Of a DNA stretch of 64,000 nucleotides, positions 48,792 to 58,749 are shown piece after piece (within the stretch, counting starts at the first letter, position 1; every line of letters starts with the position of its first letter). Both the position numbers and the translations under genes were made by a program. Location of the stretch: NCBI RefSeq assembly GCF_014522205.1, contig NZ_CP046884.1:1674001-1738000 (forward strand), written 5' to 3'. The stretch is from Corynebacterium poyangense (GTDB lineage Bacteria; Actinomycetota; Actinomycetes; Mycobacteriales; Mycobacteriaceae). The notes beneath the pieces were generated by a model. The model worked only from the letters and a program-made list of their open reading frames with translations, was not told where the DNA came from and did not search any database.

Positions 48792-49550
48792 ATGACTGCT
48801 CCAAGAAAACCTTTCTTTCCAGCAGAGGAATGTATCCGCGCTGTAGGCGACGCCGAACTGGACATTCAGAAGCTGGGAATAGTTGATTACCTTGATGCCT
48901 GGCACCTCCAAGCTGATTTAGCTGCTCAACGCGCTAAGGATGACATCCCCGACACAGTCTTAGTATTGGAACATCCCAATATCTATACTGCCGGCAAACG
49001 CACCCAACCAGAAGATCGCCCCACTAATGGGTTACCGGTCATTAATGTTGACCGCGGAGGAAGAATAACTTGGCATGGCCTAGGCCAGATGGTGGTTTAT
49101 CCCATTATTAAACTTGCTGACCCCGTTGACGTGGTTGATTATGTCCGACGCCTGGAAGAGGCGTTGATTTACGTGTGCCGCCAGGTCGGCCTAGACCACG
49201 CTGGACGAATTGACGGCCGTTCCGGAGTGTGGCTACCGGCTGACCACGACCGTCCTGACCGCAAGTTAGCTGCAATTGGTATTCGTATTACTCGCGGCGT
49301 GACAATGCACGGTGTAGCGCTGAATTGTAATAACACCTTGGAGTACTACCACCATATTGTGCCCTGTGGGATTTCCGACGCCGGGGTGAGTACCCTCAGC
49401 GAAGAACTACAACGAGAGGTCAAGGTAGATGAGATTGCGGATATCTTCCTTCACGCTCTCCGGGAAGTGCTGAGCGGCCGGATGACAGTGGCCGATCATA
49501 CGTTAGGCTGTGCCCCAGATCCCTGTAAGGGACTGCCCCGTCGAACCTAG
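48792..49550 (+). CDS. lipB: Octanoyl-[ACP]:protein octanoyltransferase
   Basis: LipB moves octanoate from acyl carrier protein to lipoyl domains. The 252-residue product has [17 protein letters not shown], the catalytic Lys in [10 protein letters not shown] and the catalytic Cys in [13 protein letters not shown]. It starts with about 22 residues before the conserved core. It is 64 bp upstream of lipA. Confidence 0.95.
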   Translation: MTAPRKPFFPAEECIRAVGDAELDIQKLGIVDYLDAWHLQADLAAQRAKDDIPDTVLVLEHPNIYTAGKRTQPEDRPTNGLPVINVDRGGRITWHGLGQMVVYPIIKLADPVDVVDYVRRLEEALIYVCRQVGLDHAGRIDGRSGVWLPADHDRPDRKLAAIGIRITRGVTMHGVALNCNNTLEYYHHIVPCGISDAGVSTLSEELQREVKVDEIADIFLHALREVLSGRMTVADHTLGCAPDPCKGLPRRT

Positions 49551-49614
49551 ATCCTGTGGGTGAGACCACCCCCAGGACGTAATATCAAACAACAAGGTAG
49601 GTAGGCTGTCGGAC

Positions 49615-50682
49615 GTGACTATCGCACCGGAAGGACGAAAGCTGCTAAGAATTGAGCAGCGTAACTCCCAAACCCCTATTGAAAGCAAACCACGCTGGAT
49701 TAAAACTGCAGTGCGGACTGGGCCTGAATACCGGGATATGAAAAACCGGGTTTCCGGGGCGTCGCTGCATACGGTATGTCAGGAGGCTGGCTGCCCTAAC
49801 ATCCATGAATGCTGGGAGTCTCGTGAAGCTACGTTCTTAATCGGCGGCGCCAATTGCTCCCGGCGATGCGATTTTTGCCAGATTAACTCCGCGCGGCCAG
49901 AACCCCTTGACCGGGATGAGCCTCGACGAGTAGCCGAAAGCGTCAAGGAGATGGGGTTAAACTACTCCACTATCACCGGGGTCACTCGAGATGATTTAGA
50001 AGATGAGGGCGCTTGGCTTTATGCCGAAGTCGTCCGCCAGATCCATCAATTGAACCCACACACTGGGGTGGAAAATCTGGTCCCGGACTTTTCCGGCAAA
50101 CCCGACCTCTTAGCGCAGGTTTTTGAATCTGAGCCTGAGGTTTTTGCGCACAACCTAGAAACAGTTCCGCGGATTTTCCGACGTATCCGCCCGGCATTCC
50201 GCTATGAACGATCACTTGATGTCATCCGCCAAGCCCGAGACTATGGCTTGATCACAAAATCCAACCTCATTTTGGGAATGGGAGAAACCGCGGAGGAGAT
50301 CCAATCCGCCTTGGTGGACCTTCACGACGCAGGCTGCGACATCATTACCATCACCCAGTATCTGCGCCCTGGTCCGATGTATCACCCCATTGATCGGTGG
50401 GTGAAACCCGAAGAGTTTATTGAACACCGGGATTTTGCGAAGGAAATTGGCTTTGCTGCAGTCATGGCTGGGCCTTTGGTTCGATCTTCCTATCGCGCCG
50501 GGCGGCTTTATGCTGAAGCGATGGCGTTTCATGGACGCCCGCTGCCGGATCATCTTCAGCACTTGGAAGAGACATCTCGGCAAGGAACGACCGCCCAGGA
50601 GGCTTCTACCCTGCTCGATAAATATGGACCTTCTGCGGAAACTCCGGTGAGTCCCGCAGGTCACGGGGCCGGACGTTCTTAA
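49615..50682 (+). CDS. lipA: Lipoyl synthase
   Basis: LipA is the radical-SAM enzyme that inserts two sulfurs into the protein-bound octanoyl chain. The 355-residue protein has the auxiliary cluster motif [12 protein letters not shown], the radical-SAM motif CSRRCDFC and the C-terminal RSSYRAGRL that ligates the auxiliary cluster. The start is a GTG at 49615. Its targets in the window are sucB and gcvH. Confidence 0.96.
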   Translation: MTIAPEGRKLLRIEQRNSQTPIESKPRWIKTAVRTGPEYRDMKNRVSGASLHTVCQEAGCPNIHECWESREATFLIGGANCSRRCDFCQINSARPEPLDRDEPRRVAESVKEMGLNYSTITGVTRDDLEDEGAWLYAEVVRQIHQLNPHTGVENLVPDFSGKPDLLAQVFESEPEVFAHNLETVPRIFRRIRPAFRYERSLDVIRQARDYGLITKSNLILGMGETAEEIQSALVDLHDAGCDIITITQYLRPGPMYHPIDRWVKPEEFIEHRDFAKEIGFAAVMAGPLVRSSYRAGRLYAEAMAFHGRPLPDHLQHLEETSRQGTTAQEASTLLDKYGPSAETPVSPAGHGAGRS

Positions 50683-50710
50683 CTAATTCTTATCACCTAT
50701 CCTTAGGATC

Positions 50711-51508
50711 ATGGCAGACGCGAAGAAGGCAAAAGCGGCCGATAAGGCCGCACGTAAAGAGGAACGTGCCGCAAAGAAGGCACGTCGCAAGCAAACCCGT
50801 AGTCAACTGTGGCAGGCCTTCAAACTGCAAAAAGAGCATGACAAAATGCTCATCCCGCTCATGCTGCTCTCAGTCATTGGCGTGGCTTTGGTGTTCTTCC
50901 TCGTGGGATTGTTGTGGAACGGCCAGTGGTTCATGCTCATTATGGGTATTGCCTTAGGTGTCATGCTGGCCATGTTCATCTTCTCCCGGCGGTTAGAAAA
51001 CTCCATGTATGACCGGGTAGGAAATGAACCTGGTGCCGCAGCGTGGCGGCTAGAAAATCTCCGCAACAGCATGGGCGTGGTATGGCGCACGAAGACTGGT
51101 GTTGCTGCTACCACCCACATGGATGCTGTACACCGTGTGATCGGAATTCCAGGTGTAGTGCTAGTCGGAGAAGGCGCTCCCCACCGTCTCAAGCCGCTCA
51201 TGCAGCAACAGCGGAAACGGTTAACCCGGTTGCTGGCTGATGTACCTATTCACGAGATTTATGTGGGTGATGGAGAAGACCAGGTTCCAGTAAAGAAGCT
51301 CCAAAATGCGCTCATTAAGTTGCCGCGGGTATATCGCAAGGACGATGTGTACGCTATAGCGGCGAAAGTAGAAGCCATGGACCATGTTGGGGCTAACCCG
51401 AACTCCCCAGCCGGTTTGCCTAAAGGCCCACTCCCTAAAGGCGCGAAAATGTCTGGGATGAATCGGCGAGCACGACGGATGAGCCAACGCCGAGGTGGCC
51501 AAAGTTAG
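50711..51508 (+). CDS. DUF4191 membrane protein
   Basis: The 265-residue protein has a very basic N-terminus (about 35 residues of Lys, Ala and Arg), two membrane helices at about 47-89, and a hydrophilic domain with PGAAAWRLENLRNSMGVVWRT and LLADVPIHEIYVGDGEDQVPV. It is the DUF4191 protein that follows lipA in actinobacteria. Function unknown. A strong terminator ends the unit. Confidence 0.85.
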   Translation: MADAKKAKAADKAARKEERAAKKARRKQTRSQLWQAFKLQKEHDKMLIPLMLLSVIGVALVFFLVGLLWNGQWFMLIMGIALGVMLAMFIFSRRLENSMYDRVGNEPGAAAWRLENLRNSMGVVWRTKTGVAATTHMDAVHRVIGIPGVVLVGEGAPHRLKPLMQQQRKRLTRLLADVPIHEIYVGDGEDQVPVKKLQNALIKLPRVYRKDDVYAIAAKVEAMDHVGANPNSPAGLPKGPLPKGAKMSGMNRRARRMSQRRGGQS

Positions 51509-51533
51509 CCGCTAGCGTCGTCTGAGTGTCCTA

Positions 51534-51579
51534 GCCCGCAGTATATACCCCCTTCCAGGAGGTAATGCGGGCTTTTTTT
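51534..51579 (+). terminator. Terminator of lipA-DUF4191
   Basis: AGCCCGCA (51533-51540) pairs with TGCGGGCT (51566-51573), followed by TTTTTTT to 51579. It overlaps a spurious upstream ATG of the following transporter frame, which supports the later GTG start of that gene. Confidence 0.85.
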
Positions 51580-51633
51580 ATTGGCTCAGTGACCGAATTG
51601 AGTAATGCAAAAAAGTTCTGGAAGATAAAGTAT

Positions 51634-53253
51634 GTGGACTTCCTGATCAACAATGAGTTACTGGCGCTCACCGCCGTGATGGCAGTGGGGCTGGCACTGG
51701 GCAGAATCAAAATCTTCGGCCTTCGCTTAGGCGCAGCAGCCGTATTATTCGTGGGTTTGGGTCTTTCTACCATCGAACCTGAAATCTCTATTCCCGCAAT
51801 TGTCTACGTCATTGGACTAGCGCTTTTCGTATATGCCATCGGTTTAGCGTCCGGTCCGGCGTTTTTTAGTTCTCTGAAGAAGACAGGCCTCAGGAATAAT
51901 GCCCTGGCCTTATCGGTTATCTTTCTTACCGCGGTGGCAACTTTCGGCCTCGTAAAGCTGTTCGGCATTAATGCTTCCGCCGGTGCCGGTGCTTTTACTG
52001 GCGCTATGACAAACACCCCGGCGATGGCAGCGGTAGTAGATACCTTGCCGTCCTTAATTAAAGACACTGAGCAGCTTCATATTGTCTCAGAAATCCCGGT
52101 CATTTCCTATTCTCTGGCGTATCCGCTGGGCGTTTTGATTGTCATTGTGTCGGTGGCCTTAGGTGCGAAGATTTTCAATATTGATCACCGAAAAGAAGCA
52201 GAGGAAGCCGGCGTCGCTGAACAAGCGTTGTATAGCCACCTCTTGAAAATCACTCACCCCAACCCTCCTTCAGTTTTTGACATTCCCAAAGTGTTGGGGG
52301 TGGAAGTCATTATCTCCCGGGTTGAACGCAATGGGGTTCAGTTTGTCCCTGGCGCAGGTGAACGCCTTGATGTGGGCGATATTGTTACTATCGTTGGCCC
52401 TCAAGCTGACTTAGAAGTAGCCCAGCATGAACTTGGCGAAATCATCGAAGGAAACCCCTATCATGATGGGTCATTGGATTATCGACGTATCTTCGTCTCC
52501 TCCCCGGAGGTGGTCGGAATTCCGCTTCGAGTCTTGAGCCGAATGAAACCCGGGATGCTAATAACCCGGGTCCGCCGGGGCGATGATGATTTGGTAGCGA
52601 GCTCCGACATGACCCTACAGCTAGGTGACCGGGTCCGTGTTGTCGCTGAGCATGATCAGATCAAGAATCTCACTAAGTTTTTTGGCGACTCTTACAAGCG
52701 ACTCTCAGACGTCAACCTTCTCCCACTAGTTCTGGGTCTGGTGCTCGGGATTTTACTGGGCATGGTGGCTATCCCCCTTCCGGGTGGAGCTGCGCTGAAG
52801 TTGGGTAATGCTGGGGGCCCGCTCGTCGTCGGACTAATCCTTGGCGCTATGACCCGGACTGGAAAGTTTCTTTGGCAGATCCCCTACGGGGCTAGCTTGA
52901 CCATCCAACAGCTCGGTATGACGCTTTTCCTCGCCGCTATCGGAACCACTGCTGGTGCTGGGTTCCGCCAGGCGCTATCTGATCCTTCGTCGCTATCTAT
53001 CATCGCGGCGGGAGCCATCATAACCCTTATAGTTTCCCTTTTTACGCTGGTCCTAGGCTACAAGGTTTTCAAAATCCCCTTTGGTGAGGTTTCGGGCATT
53101 TTAGCTGGAACGCAAACTCAACCGGCGGTATTAAGCTACGTATCTGAATCGGCTCGGAATGAACTCCCAGCCCGAGGATATACGTCGGTTTATCCCATCT
53201 CGATGATCGGCAAAATTATTGCTGCGCAGATGCTGGTGTTCTTGTTGATATAG
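51634..53253 (+). CDS. AspT/YidE-family membrane transporter with two TrkA-C domains
   Basis: I start at the GTG at 51634 (539 residues, MDFLINNELLALTAVM), preceded by GGAAG; the frame to 51565 runs through a terminator. The protein has two membrane halves (YidE/YbjL duplication fold), with the repeat motif GAFTGAMTNTPAMAAV and GILAGTQTQPAVLSYV, and two TrkA-C domains at about 225-385. AspT-type proteins exchange amino acids for their decarboxylation products; some corynebacterial members are proposed to move dicarboxylates such as succinate. The substrate here is unknown. Confidence 0.85.
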   Translation: MDFLINNELLALTAVMAVGLALGRIKIFGLRLGAAAVLFVGLGLSTIEPEISIPAIVYVIGLALFVYAIGLASGPAFFSSLKKTGLRNNALALSVIFLTAVATFGLVKLFGINASAGAGAFTGAMTNTPAMAAVVDTLPSLIKDTEQLHIVSEIPVISYSLAYPLGVLIVIVSVALGAKIFNIDHRKEAEEAGVAEQALYSHLLKITHPNPPSVFDIPKVLGVEVIISRVERNGVQFVPGAGERLDVGDIVTIVGPQADLEVAQHELGEIIEGNPYHDGSLDYRRIFVSSPEVVGIPLRVLSRMKPGMLITRVRRGDDDLVASSDMTLQLGDRVRVVAEHDQIKNLTKFFGDSYKRLSDVNLLPLVLGLVLGILLGMVAIPLPGGAALKLGNAGGPLVVGLILGAMTRTGKFLWQIPYGASLTIQQLGMTLFLAAIGTTAGAGFRQALSDPSSLSIIAAGAIITLIVSLFTLVLGYKVFKIPFGEVSGILAGTQTQPAVLSYVSESARNELPARGYTSVYPISMIGKIIAAQMLVFLLI

Positions 53254-53259
53254 CCCACC

Positions 53260-53736
53260 TCAGCCCAGGATGACGCTCGTTCCGGTGGCTCGATCATGAA
53301 GGCCACGTCCATCAGAATCCATAATCAAGGGTGGGAAGAGGAAGCTGGTGAACACCGAGCGTGCTAAGGCTCGGAGGAAGCCGACCCGAGTTCCGGGGAC
53401 ATCGGTGCGCGCAATCCCCATACCGAACAGGGCTTGGCCGGGAGTCCGAGCAAAAAGCCACCCGGTAAGGGTTCCCAGGATCGGGAAAAGAAGCCAGGTC
53501 GTTGTAGCAATGTCGCCGAAGAAATCGGTGTAACGAGTGATGATAAACGCCAGAGCCCAACAGATCCATTGATCAATGAAAATCCCCCCTACCCGTCGCA
53601 TCACCGAGGCCAAAGATCCCGGTCCGGTTTTGGGGAGACCAAGTTTTTCTCCCGGCCACCGCCCTGGAGAATGGGGATCCTCATTTTCTCCAGGAATCTG
53701 TGGCCCTTCAATCCAGCTCCGCTTCCGATTTGCCAT
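53260..53736 (-). CDS. RDD-family membrane protein
   Basis: The 158-residue protein (ATG 53736, MANRKRSW) has a hydrophilic N-terminal 50 residues and about three membrane segments; its RDD core begins near ASVMRRVGGIFIDQWICWAL and ends HDRATGTSVIL. RDD proteins of unknown or cation-related transport function lie next to glnA in other corynebacteria and mycobacteria. It is convergent with the AspT-like gene (6 bp). Confidence 0.8.
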   Translation of the reverse strand: MANRKRSWIEGPQIPGENEDPHSPGRWPGEKLGLPKTGPGSLASVMRRVGGIFIDQWICWALAFIITRYTDFFGDIATTTWLLFPILGTLTGWLFARTPGQALFGMGIARTDVPGTRVGFLRALARSVFTSFLFPPLIMDSDGRGLHDRATGTSVILG

Positions 53737-53796
53737 GTACCTCAATCTAATGGGTGCTCTCAATTGGGGCCCAATAAGGGGTGAGATGAGGGAAAT

Positions 53797-53827
53797 ATTG
53801 ATCGAACTATAGAAAATGGGTTACACT
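53797..53827 (+). promoter_or_regulatory. glnA promoter with AmtR-like operator
   Basis: TTGATC (53798-53803) and TACACT (53822-53827) are 18 bases apart, giving a good promoter 41 bp before the glnA ATG. Overlapping the -35, the reverse strand reads TTTCTATAGTTCGATCAAT, of which the CTAT half matches the AmtR half-site (CTATN6ATAG type) while the other half (ATCA) is degenerate. AmtR is the nitrogen repressor of corynebacteria. Confidence 0.4.
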
Positions 53828-53868
53828 GAATTTCGTACTTCATACTACTCGCCCTACAAGGAGAGACC

Positions 53869-55305
53869 ATGGCCTTCACTAGCGCCGACGATGTACTTAA
53901 GTTCATCAAGGAGGAAAACGTCGAATTCGTCGATGTGCGATTTACTGACGTTCCTGGCATCGAGCAGCACTTCTCTATCCCAGCTTCTACGCTGGACGAA
54001 GACACCCTGGAAGAGGGCCTTGCTTTCGACGGCTCTTCTGTCCGCGGATTCACCACCATCGATGAATCTGATATGAGTCTGTTGCCGGATTTGGCCACAG
54101 CTCGGCTTGATCCTTTCCGTAAGGCGAAGACTCTTAATATTAAGTTCTTTGTACACGACCCTTTCACCCGCGAGCCTTTTAGCCGGGATCCGCGCAATGT
54201 AGCTCGGAAGGCAGAGGAATACCTGGCTTCCACGGGTATTGCTGATACGTGTTACTTTGGTCCCGAAGCTGAGTTTTATCTCTTTGATTCGGTTCGCTAT
54301 TCAGCAGACATTAACCAGGCTTTCTACCACGTGGATTCCGAAGAAGGCTGGTGGAACCGTGGGAAAGAAACAGCTCTCGATGGCACTCCTAACTTGGGCT
54401 ACAAGACCCGTCTCAAGGGCGGCTACTTCCCTGTTCCGCCTTATGACAAGACCATGAACATCCGTGATGACATGACTCGCAACCTCATGAATGCAGGTTT
54501 TGAGATCGAGCGCTTCCACCATGAGGTGGGCACTGGCGGTCAGCAGGAGATCAACTACAAGTTCAATACTTTGCTCCATGCAGCGGATGACTTACAGTCC
54601 TTCAAATACATCATCAAGAACACCGCAGCTCAAGCAGGTAAGGTCGCAACCTTCATGCCGAAGCCGCTAGCCGGTGACAATGGTTCGGGTATGCACGCCC
54701 ACATGTCTCTGTGGAAAGATGGGCAACCACTATTCCACGATGAAGCTGGCTATGGTGGCCTTTCTGACTTGGCCCGCTACTTCATTGGCGGTCTGCTTGA
54801 ACATGCTGGCGCAGTGTTGGCCTTCACGAACCCGACCCTGAATTCTTATCACCGCTTGGTTCCTGGTTTCGAGGCTCCCATTAACTTGGTGTACTCGCAG
54901 CGTAACCGCTCTGCTGCGGTTCGTATCCCGATCACCGGATCCAATCCTAAGGCCAAGCGCATCGAATTCCGCGCACCCGACCCCTCAGGAAACCCCTATT
55001 TCGGTTTCGCCGCAATGATGATGGCTGGTCTGGACGGCATTAAGAACCGGATTGAGCCACACGCACCGGTTGACAAGGATCTCTATGAGCTTCCTCCGGA
55101 GGAGGCCAAGTCTATCCCGCAGGCTCCCACCACGCTGGAAGCTTCGTTGGAGGCACTCGCTGAGGATAATGAATTCCTGACTGAAGGCGACGTGTTTACC
55201 GAAGACCTCATTGACACTTATGTGCAGCTGAAGTGGGATAACGAAATCATGCCGAATCGCTTGCGCCCCACCCCGCAGGAATTCGAAATGTACTTCGACT
55301 GCTAA
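53869..55305 (+). CDS. glnA: Glutamine synthetase type I
   Basis: GlnA makes glutamine from glutamate and ammonia and supplies the amide nitrogen that LtsA uses. The 478-residue protein has [19 protein letters not shown], the ATP site [16 protein letters not shown] and the adenylylation motif with Tyr in [10 protein letters not shown], so it is the GlnE-regulated GSI-beta type. AAGGAG lies 6 bases before the ATG. A strong terminator follows. Confidence 0.96.
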   Translation: MAFTSADDVLKFIKEENVEFVDVRFTDVPGIEQHFSIPASTLDEDTLEEGLAFDGSSVRGFTTIDESDMSLLPDLATARLDPFRKAKTLNIKFFVHDPFTREPFSRDPRNVARKAEEYLASTGIADTCYFGPEAEFYLFDSVRYSADINQAFYHVDSEEGWWNRGKETALDGTPNLGYKTRLKGGYFPVPPYDKTMNIRDDMTRNLMNAGFEIERFHHEVGTGGQQEINYKFNTLLHAADDLQSFKYIIKNTAAQAGKVATFMPKPLAGDNGSGMHAHMSLWKDGQPLFHDEAGYGGLSDLARYFIGGLLEHAGAVLAFTNPTLNSYHRLVPGFEAPINLVYSQRNRSAAVRIPITGSNPKAKRIEFRAPDPSGNPYFGFAAMMMAGLDGIKNRIEPHAPVDKDLYELPPEEAKSIPQAPTTLEASLEALAEDNEFLTEGDVFTEDLIDTYVQLKWDNEIMPNRLRPTPQEFEMYFDC

Positions 55306-55328
55306 GCCTTCCGCCTAGACCCGCTTGA

Positions 55329-55368
55329 CCCCACCTTCTCTCCTCAGCTCAGAGGCTAAGGTGGGGTT
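55329..55368 (+). terminator. Terminator of glnA
   Basis: CCCCACCTT (55329-55337) pairs exactly with AAGGTGGGG (55358-55366), then TTAATT. It lies 23 bp past the glnA stop. Confidence 0.75.
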
Positions 55369-55399
55369 AATTGTTATCCCTAAAAGATTGTGTAGAAGC

Positions 55400-56260
55400 A
55401 TGGACATCCCAGAACAGTGGTCCCCTCTTATCAGCCCAGATGATGTAGCCTCACTCATCGGTCACCCTCGGCTGGTGATTTTAGATGCCAGCGTGGGAGA
55501 TTATCGTCATTCCCCGGAAAGAATTCCAGGCGCCCTTGCCATGGATATTGATGGAGAATTTTCAGATAACTCTTCAGACATCCCACACACCATGGTCTCA
55601 GCGGAGAAGTTTCAGCAAGCAGCGAGGAATCTCGGCATCAATAATGACTCACTTATTGTCATTTATGACGCGCAGGGAATATTCTCCTCCGCCCGTGGTT
55701 GGTGGATGTTTAGGTCCATGGGATTAGACACCGTAGCTGTTCTTGATGGCGGTTTGCCTGGGTGGAAAGCAGCCGGATTGAGCACCGAGATCTCGTCTCA
55801 AAAACCAGAAGATAACCACGTCGAACCCCAACCTCGGGGCAATTTTCAAGCACACTACCACCCGGAGTTTTTCGTCGACGCCGCTACAGTTGCCCAGGCG
55901 CTTCGAGAAGAAAAAATAACTGTTACCGATGCTCGATCAACAGATCGATTTTTAGGAAGGATTCCCGAACCCCGGCCTGGACTGCGCCGCGGGCATATGC
56001 CGGGGGCTGTCAATATCCCCTTCCTTGATCTTCAAGATGACAACGCCATGCGACCGTCAACGGAACTAGCCAAAATTCTTGCCCCCTATATGGAAGGTCA
56101 AGACCAACTCATCGCTAGTTGCGGGTCCGGAGTCACCGCGTGTGTCATCGCCTTGGGAGCTACTCTCGCCGAGTGTGACAATATTGCGGTTTATGACGGT
56201 TCCTGGAGTGAGTGGGGCCGACCAGGGGATCTCCCTGTAAGCACCGAGGAAAGCCACTAG
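55400..56260 (+). CDS. sseA: Rhodanese-type sulfurtransferase (3-mercaptopyruvate sulfurtransferase-like)
   Basis: The 286-residue protein (ATG 55400, MDIPEQWSPLI) has two rhodanese domains. The first (about 10-130) is inactive in sequence, with DAQGIFSSARGWW. The second has the catalytic Cys loop CGSGVTAC, the form seen in mercaptopyruvate sulfurtransferases rather than thiosulfate-specific rhodaneses. The longer frame to 55325 overlaps the glnA terminator. The symbol is by family. Confidence 0.88.
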   Translation: MDIPEQWSPLISPDDVASLIGHPRLVILDASVGDYRHSPERIPGALAMDIDGEFSDNSSDIPHTMVSAEKFQQAARNLGINNDSLIVIYDAQGIFSSARGWWMFRSMGLDTVAVLDGGLPGWKAAGLSTEISSQKPEDNHVEPQPRGNFQAHYHPEFFVDAATVAQALREEKITVTDARSTDRFLGRIPEPRPGLRRGHMPGAVNIPFLDLQDDNAMRPSTELAKILAPYMEGQDQLIASCGSGVTACVIALGATLAECDNIAVYDGSWSEWGRPGDLPVSTEESH

Positions 56261-56365
56261 CCCGACGGCGCCTAGGTGGGCGTGTTCTTAGCGCAACATG
56301 CCCGGTAAACCACTATCTTGTCCTGTTGGCCTTAGCCATTATGACGAGCCGAGACAACCTGGACG

Positions 56366-57109
56366 TTAGCGTTTGGTTCGTTGAAAGAGAGCAAGACTTA
56401 TGAACAGGAAAATGAGTGTTTCCATGAAACCTACAGCAAAGGCATGCACTAGTACGGAAGCTAGGGACATCTCCATTGAAGAGATGGCTGAAGAGTTAAA
56501 CGTCAATAGAGAAAAGACTAGGGCCTGAGGGAAAAGACCTGCGATAGCCCCGATGATGCCGGATTTCAGGGATGCCAAGGCTGAAAAGCACAGCACGAGG
56601 CATATTCCGACTGGGATACTAAAGGAACGAAACCACATGGAGAGAAAACCCTGAAATAGAACGAGGGAAAATGATAGCGGGATAACTAGAAAGTTGACTC
56701 CTAGAAAGGCTAGGACCTGGGTGGGTTCTAGGCCTAGCACCAGATGGGCTGATAGGTAGGCTGAGACAACGAAGACTAGCTGCATGAAGGCAACGACGCT
56801 GGTGGCGGCTAGAGCTTTAGCCAGGAACAGCCGGAGTGGTGAATCGCTAAGCGCCTGAAGATGATGGAAATTGGATCCTTGGTGTTCATAGCGCCAGGAT
56901 GTGGCGACAATCAGCGCTACACCCAGGCCAAAGAAGAATATGCCATAGAATAAGTTCATCTGCGAAATTGCCGAAGCCCAGGCATGGTCAAGTATCTGTT
57001 GGTTGGCATAGAAATTAACGCTTCCGGTGATTACCGCTAAAACTGGTAAGGGGATCGCTATTATCCAGGTAGCTGAACGTCGTAATTTGAGGAACTCAGC
57101 AAGAAACAT
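56366..57109 (-). CDS. ABC transporter permease, lantibiotic-immunity-like (second subunit)
   Basis: The 247-residue protein has six predicted membrane segments and the opening MFLAEFLKLRRSATW that is typical of LanE/LanG-type immunity permeases and ABC-2 permeases. It lies 1 bp after the previous permease, so the two form a heteromeric channel with the ATPase at 57845. The stretch looks more A+T rich than the dcw genes, which may mean horizontal gain; no count was made. Substrate is unknown. Confidence 0.75.
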   Translation of the reverse strand: MFLAEFLKLRRSATWIIAIPLPVLAVITGSVNFYANQQILDHAWASAISQMNLFYGIFFFGLGVALIVATSWRYEHQGSNFHHLQALSDSPLRLFLAKALAATSVVAFMQLVFVVSAYLSAHLVLGLEPTQVLAFLGVNFLVIPLSFSLVLFQGFLSMWFRSFSIPVGICLVLCFSALASLKSGIIGAIAGLFPQALVFSLLTFNSSAISSMEMSLASVLVHAFAVGFMETLIFLFISLALFQRTKR

Positions 57110-57110
57110 C

Positions 57111-57848
57111 TTATTTGGCTTTCTCTTGAGAAGTGAGATAACTGCCCCAATAAAATAAAGCGATACTAGCTACGAAGTAGCCGAATATCCAGAGGTAGGG
57201 CGGATAAAGATAGACAGCGTCGAATGTATTTCCTTGCTCGGTGAAGATCACATGACTGGACACTGCAAAATATCCCCAGGGAATGAAACGGGCTAGTACA
57301 TCCGGCAAGAGGAAGCCATAAATCCCCAGTAGTCCACCTAGCACTCCGATAGCCATGGAAATCAATTGATTTTCCCACCGAGACGCGCAAAGTATATGGA
57401 ATCCAATAAAGGTCGTAGATACGAGGCAAATACAGACAATATTAGATAGCCAGAAAATGAGATTGAAGGACGACGTTACCCCTAATAACCTTCCCAGGAA
57501 TAAAGCTGATAGATAATTAAAGATAACGAAACAACATATCACTATGGAATCGACCAGGAATTTAGACCACAGCAACCTCACGGTGCTTACTCCTGAGGTG
57601 ACATTAAAAATCCAGCCATGACCTCGATGTTCCATGTCGATGGAGAGATTAGAGACAACCGCCGCGGTGATGGGTACGAGGAGAGCCAACACAAAATTAA
57701 CGCTTTGAAGAAGCATAGCGTATTGGCCTTTTCCTGATGATCCGGAGAAATTAGCGCCGATCATGAGCCCCGTTAGTAGCGACATACCGAGCAGAATATA
57801 GGGGATTTTTAGCCGCTTTAGTTTTCTAAATTCTCTGACCATATTCAC
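57111..57848 (-). CDS. ABC transporter permease, lantibiotic-immunity-like (first subunit)
   Basis: The 245-residue protein has six predicted membrane segments and begins with a basic stretch (MVREFRKLKRLKIPY). The start GTG at 57848 overlaps the ATPase stop as GTGA; an ATG 6 bp downstream is also possible. It pairs with the permease at 56366. Permeases of this size in pairs with one ATPase resemble MutE/MutG-type bacitracin and lantibiotic immunity exporters. Confidence 0.75.
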   Translation of the reverse strand: MNMVREFRKLKRLKIPYILLGMSLLTGLMIGANFSGSSGKGQYAMLLQSVNFVLALLVPITAAVVSNLSIDMEHRGHGWIFNVTSGVSTVRLLWSKFLVDSIVICCFVIFNYLSALFLGRLLGVTSSFNLIFWLSNIVCICLVSTTFIGFHILCASRWENQLISMAIGVLGGLLGIYGFLLPDVLARFIPWGYFAVSSHVIFTEQGNTFDAVYLYPPYLWIFGYFVASIALFYWGSYLTSQEKAK

Positions 57849-58708
57849 TGTAGAACCGCCTCCCCCGTCAAAGAAATAAATACGTCTTCTAGACTCTGAG
57901 TGGCCCGACGGAGCTCATAAACATCAACGCACTCTGATAGTCGACGGTTAATGACCGCAGCGTTTTCTAGGCTCACTCCCGATAACCGCAAGACGTCCTG
58001 ATGGATTTCCCCGCCTACTATTGCTTGTGCCGTGGCTGGATCTGAACAACTGATGAGGAGATCGGGAGTAGAAGCTCCAAAAAGTTGTTTCTTGGTTCCT
58101 TCGAAAAGGAGTTTCCCGCCAGCAATGATCCCTAGATGAGTAGCCATTTTATTGATTTCATCAAGGAGGTGACTCGAAACCATAATGGAGATTCCTTGAG
58201 TACTGAGCTCAATAAGCAATTGGCGGATTTCTTCAATACCCGCTGGATCAAGGCCGTTTGTTGGTTCATCAAGAATAAGCACTTCAGGGTTTCGGGCCAA
58301 CGCATACGCTATTCCCAACCGTTGTTTCATCCCCAAGGAATATTCTTTAACAAGTTTATCTCTCTGATTATTCAGTCGCACTAAACTGAGAGCTCGTTGA
58401 ATATCTTTCTCTTTAAGATCTAACATATGCTGCAGAATTTTCAGATTTTCCCATCCCGTCAGATGGGCATATCCAGGAGGGGACTCAATCATCGACCCAA
58501 TTGCCCGGTAATTACAACCCAGAAAAACTTTTCCTGAGGTTGGTCGGGTTAAACCCAAAATCATTTTCATCGTTGTTGACTTGCCGGAACCATTAGGCCC
58601 GATAAAGCCATAGATTGAACCTCGAGGAATATGCAAAGATAATGAATCCACTACCTTTGTTTTTCCGTACACCTTAGAAAGGTCTTCAGTGTAAATAACG
58701 TCTTCCAT
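57845..58708 (-). CDS. ABC transporter ATP-binding protein, lantibiotic-immunity-like
   Basis: The 287-residue ATPase (ATG 58708, MEDVIYTEDLSKVYG, with AGGGGG just upstream) has Walker A GPNGSGKST, the signature YSLGMKQRLGIA and Walker B with LILDEPTNGLDPAG. The Q-loop region with SMIESPPGYAHLTGWENL is like that of immunity ATPases such as MutF and BcrA. It is the first gene of the transporter and lies 41 bp after the response regulator. Confidence 0.85.
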   Translation of the reverse strand: MEDVIYTEDLSKVYGKTKVVDSLSLHIPRGSIYGFIGPNGSGKSTTMKMILGLTRPTSGKVFLGCNYRAIGSMIESPPGYAHLTGWENLKILQHMLDLKEKDIQRALSLVRLNNQRDKLVKEYSLGMKQRLGIAYALARNPEVLILDEPTNGLDPAGIEEIRQLLIELSTQGISIMVSSHLLDEINKMATHLGIIAGGKLLFEGTKKQLFGASTPDLLISCSDPATAQAIVGGEIHQDVLRLSGVSLENAAVINRRLSECVDVYELRRATQSLEDVFISLTGEAVLQ

Positions 58709-58749
58709 ACCCCCTATTCTGTCCACACATAGGAGAAATAACCTCAGCC

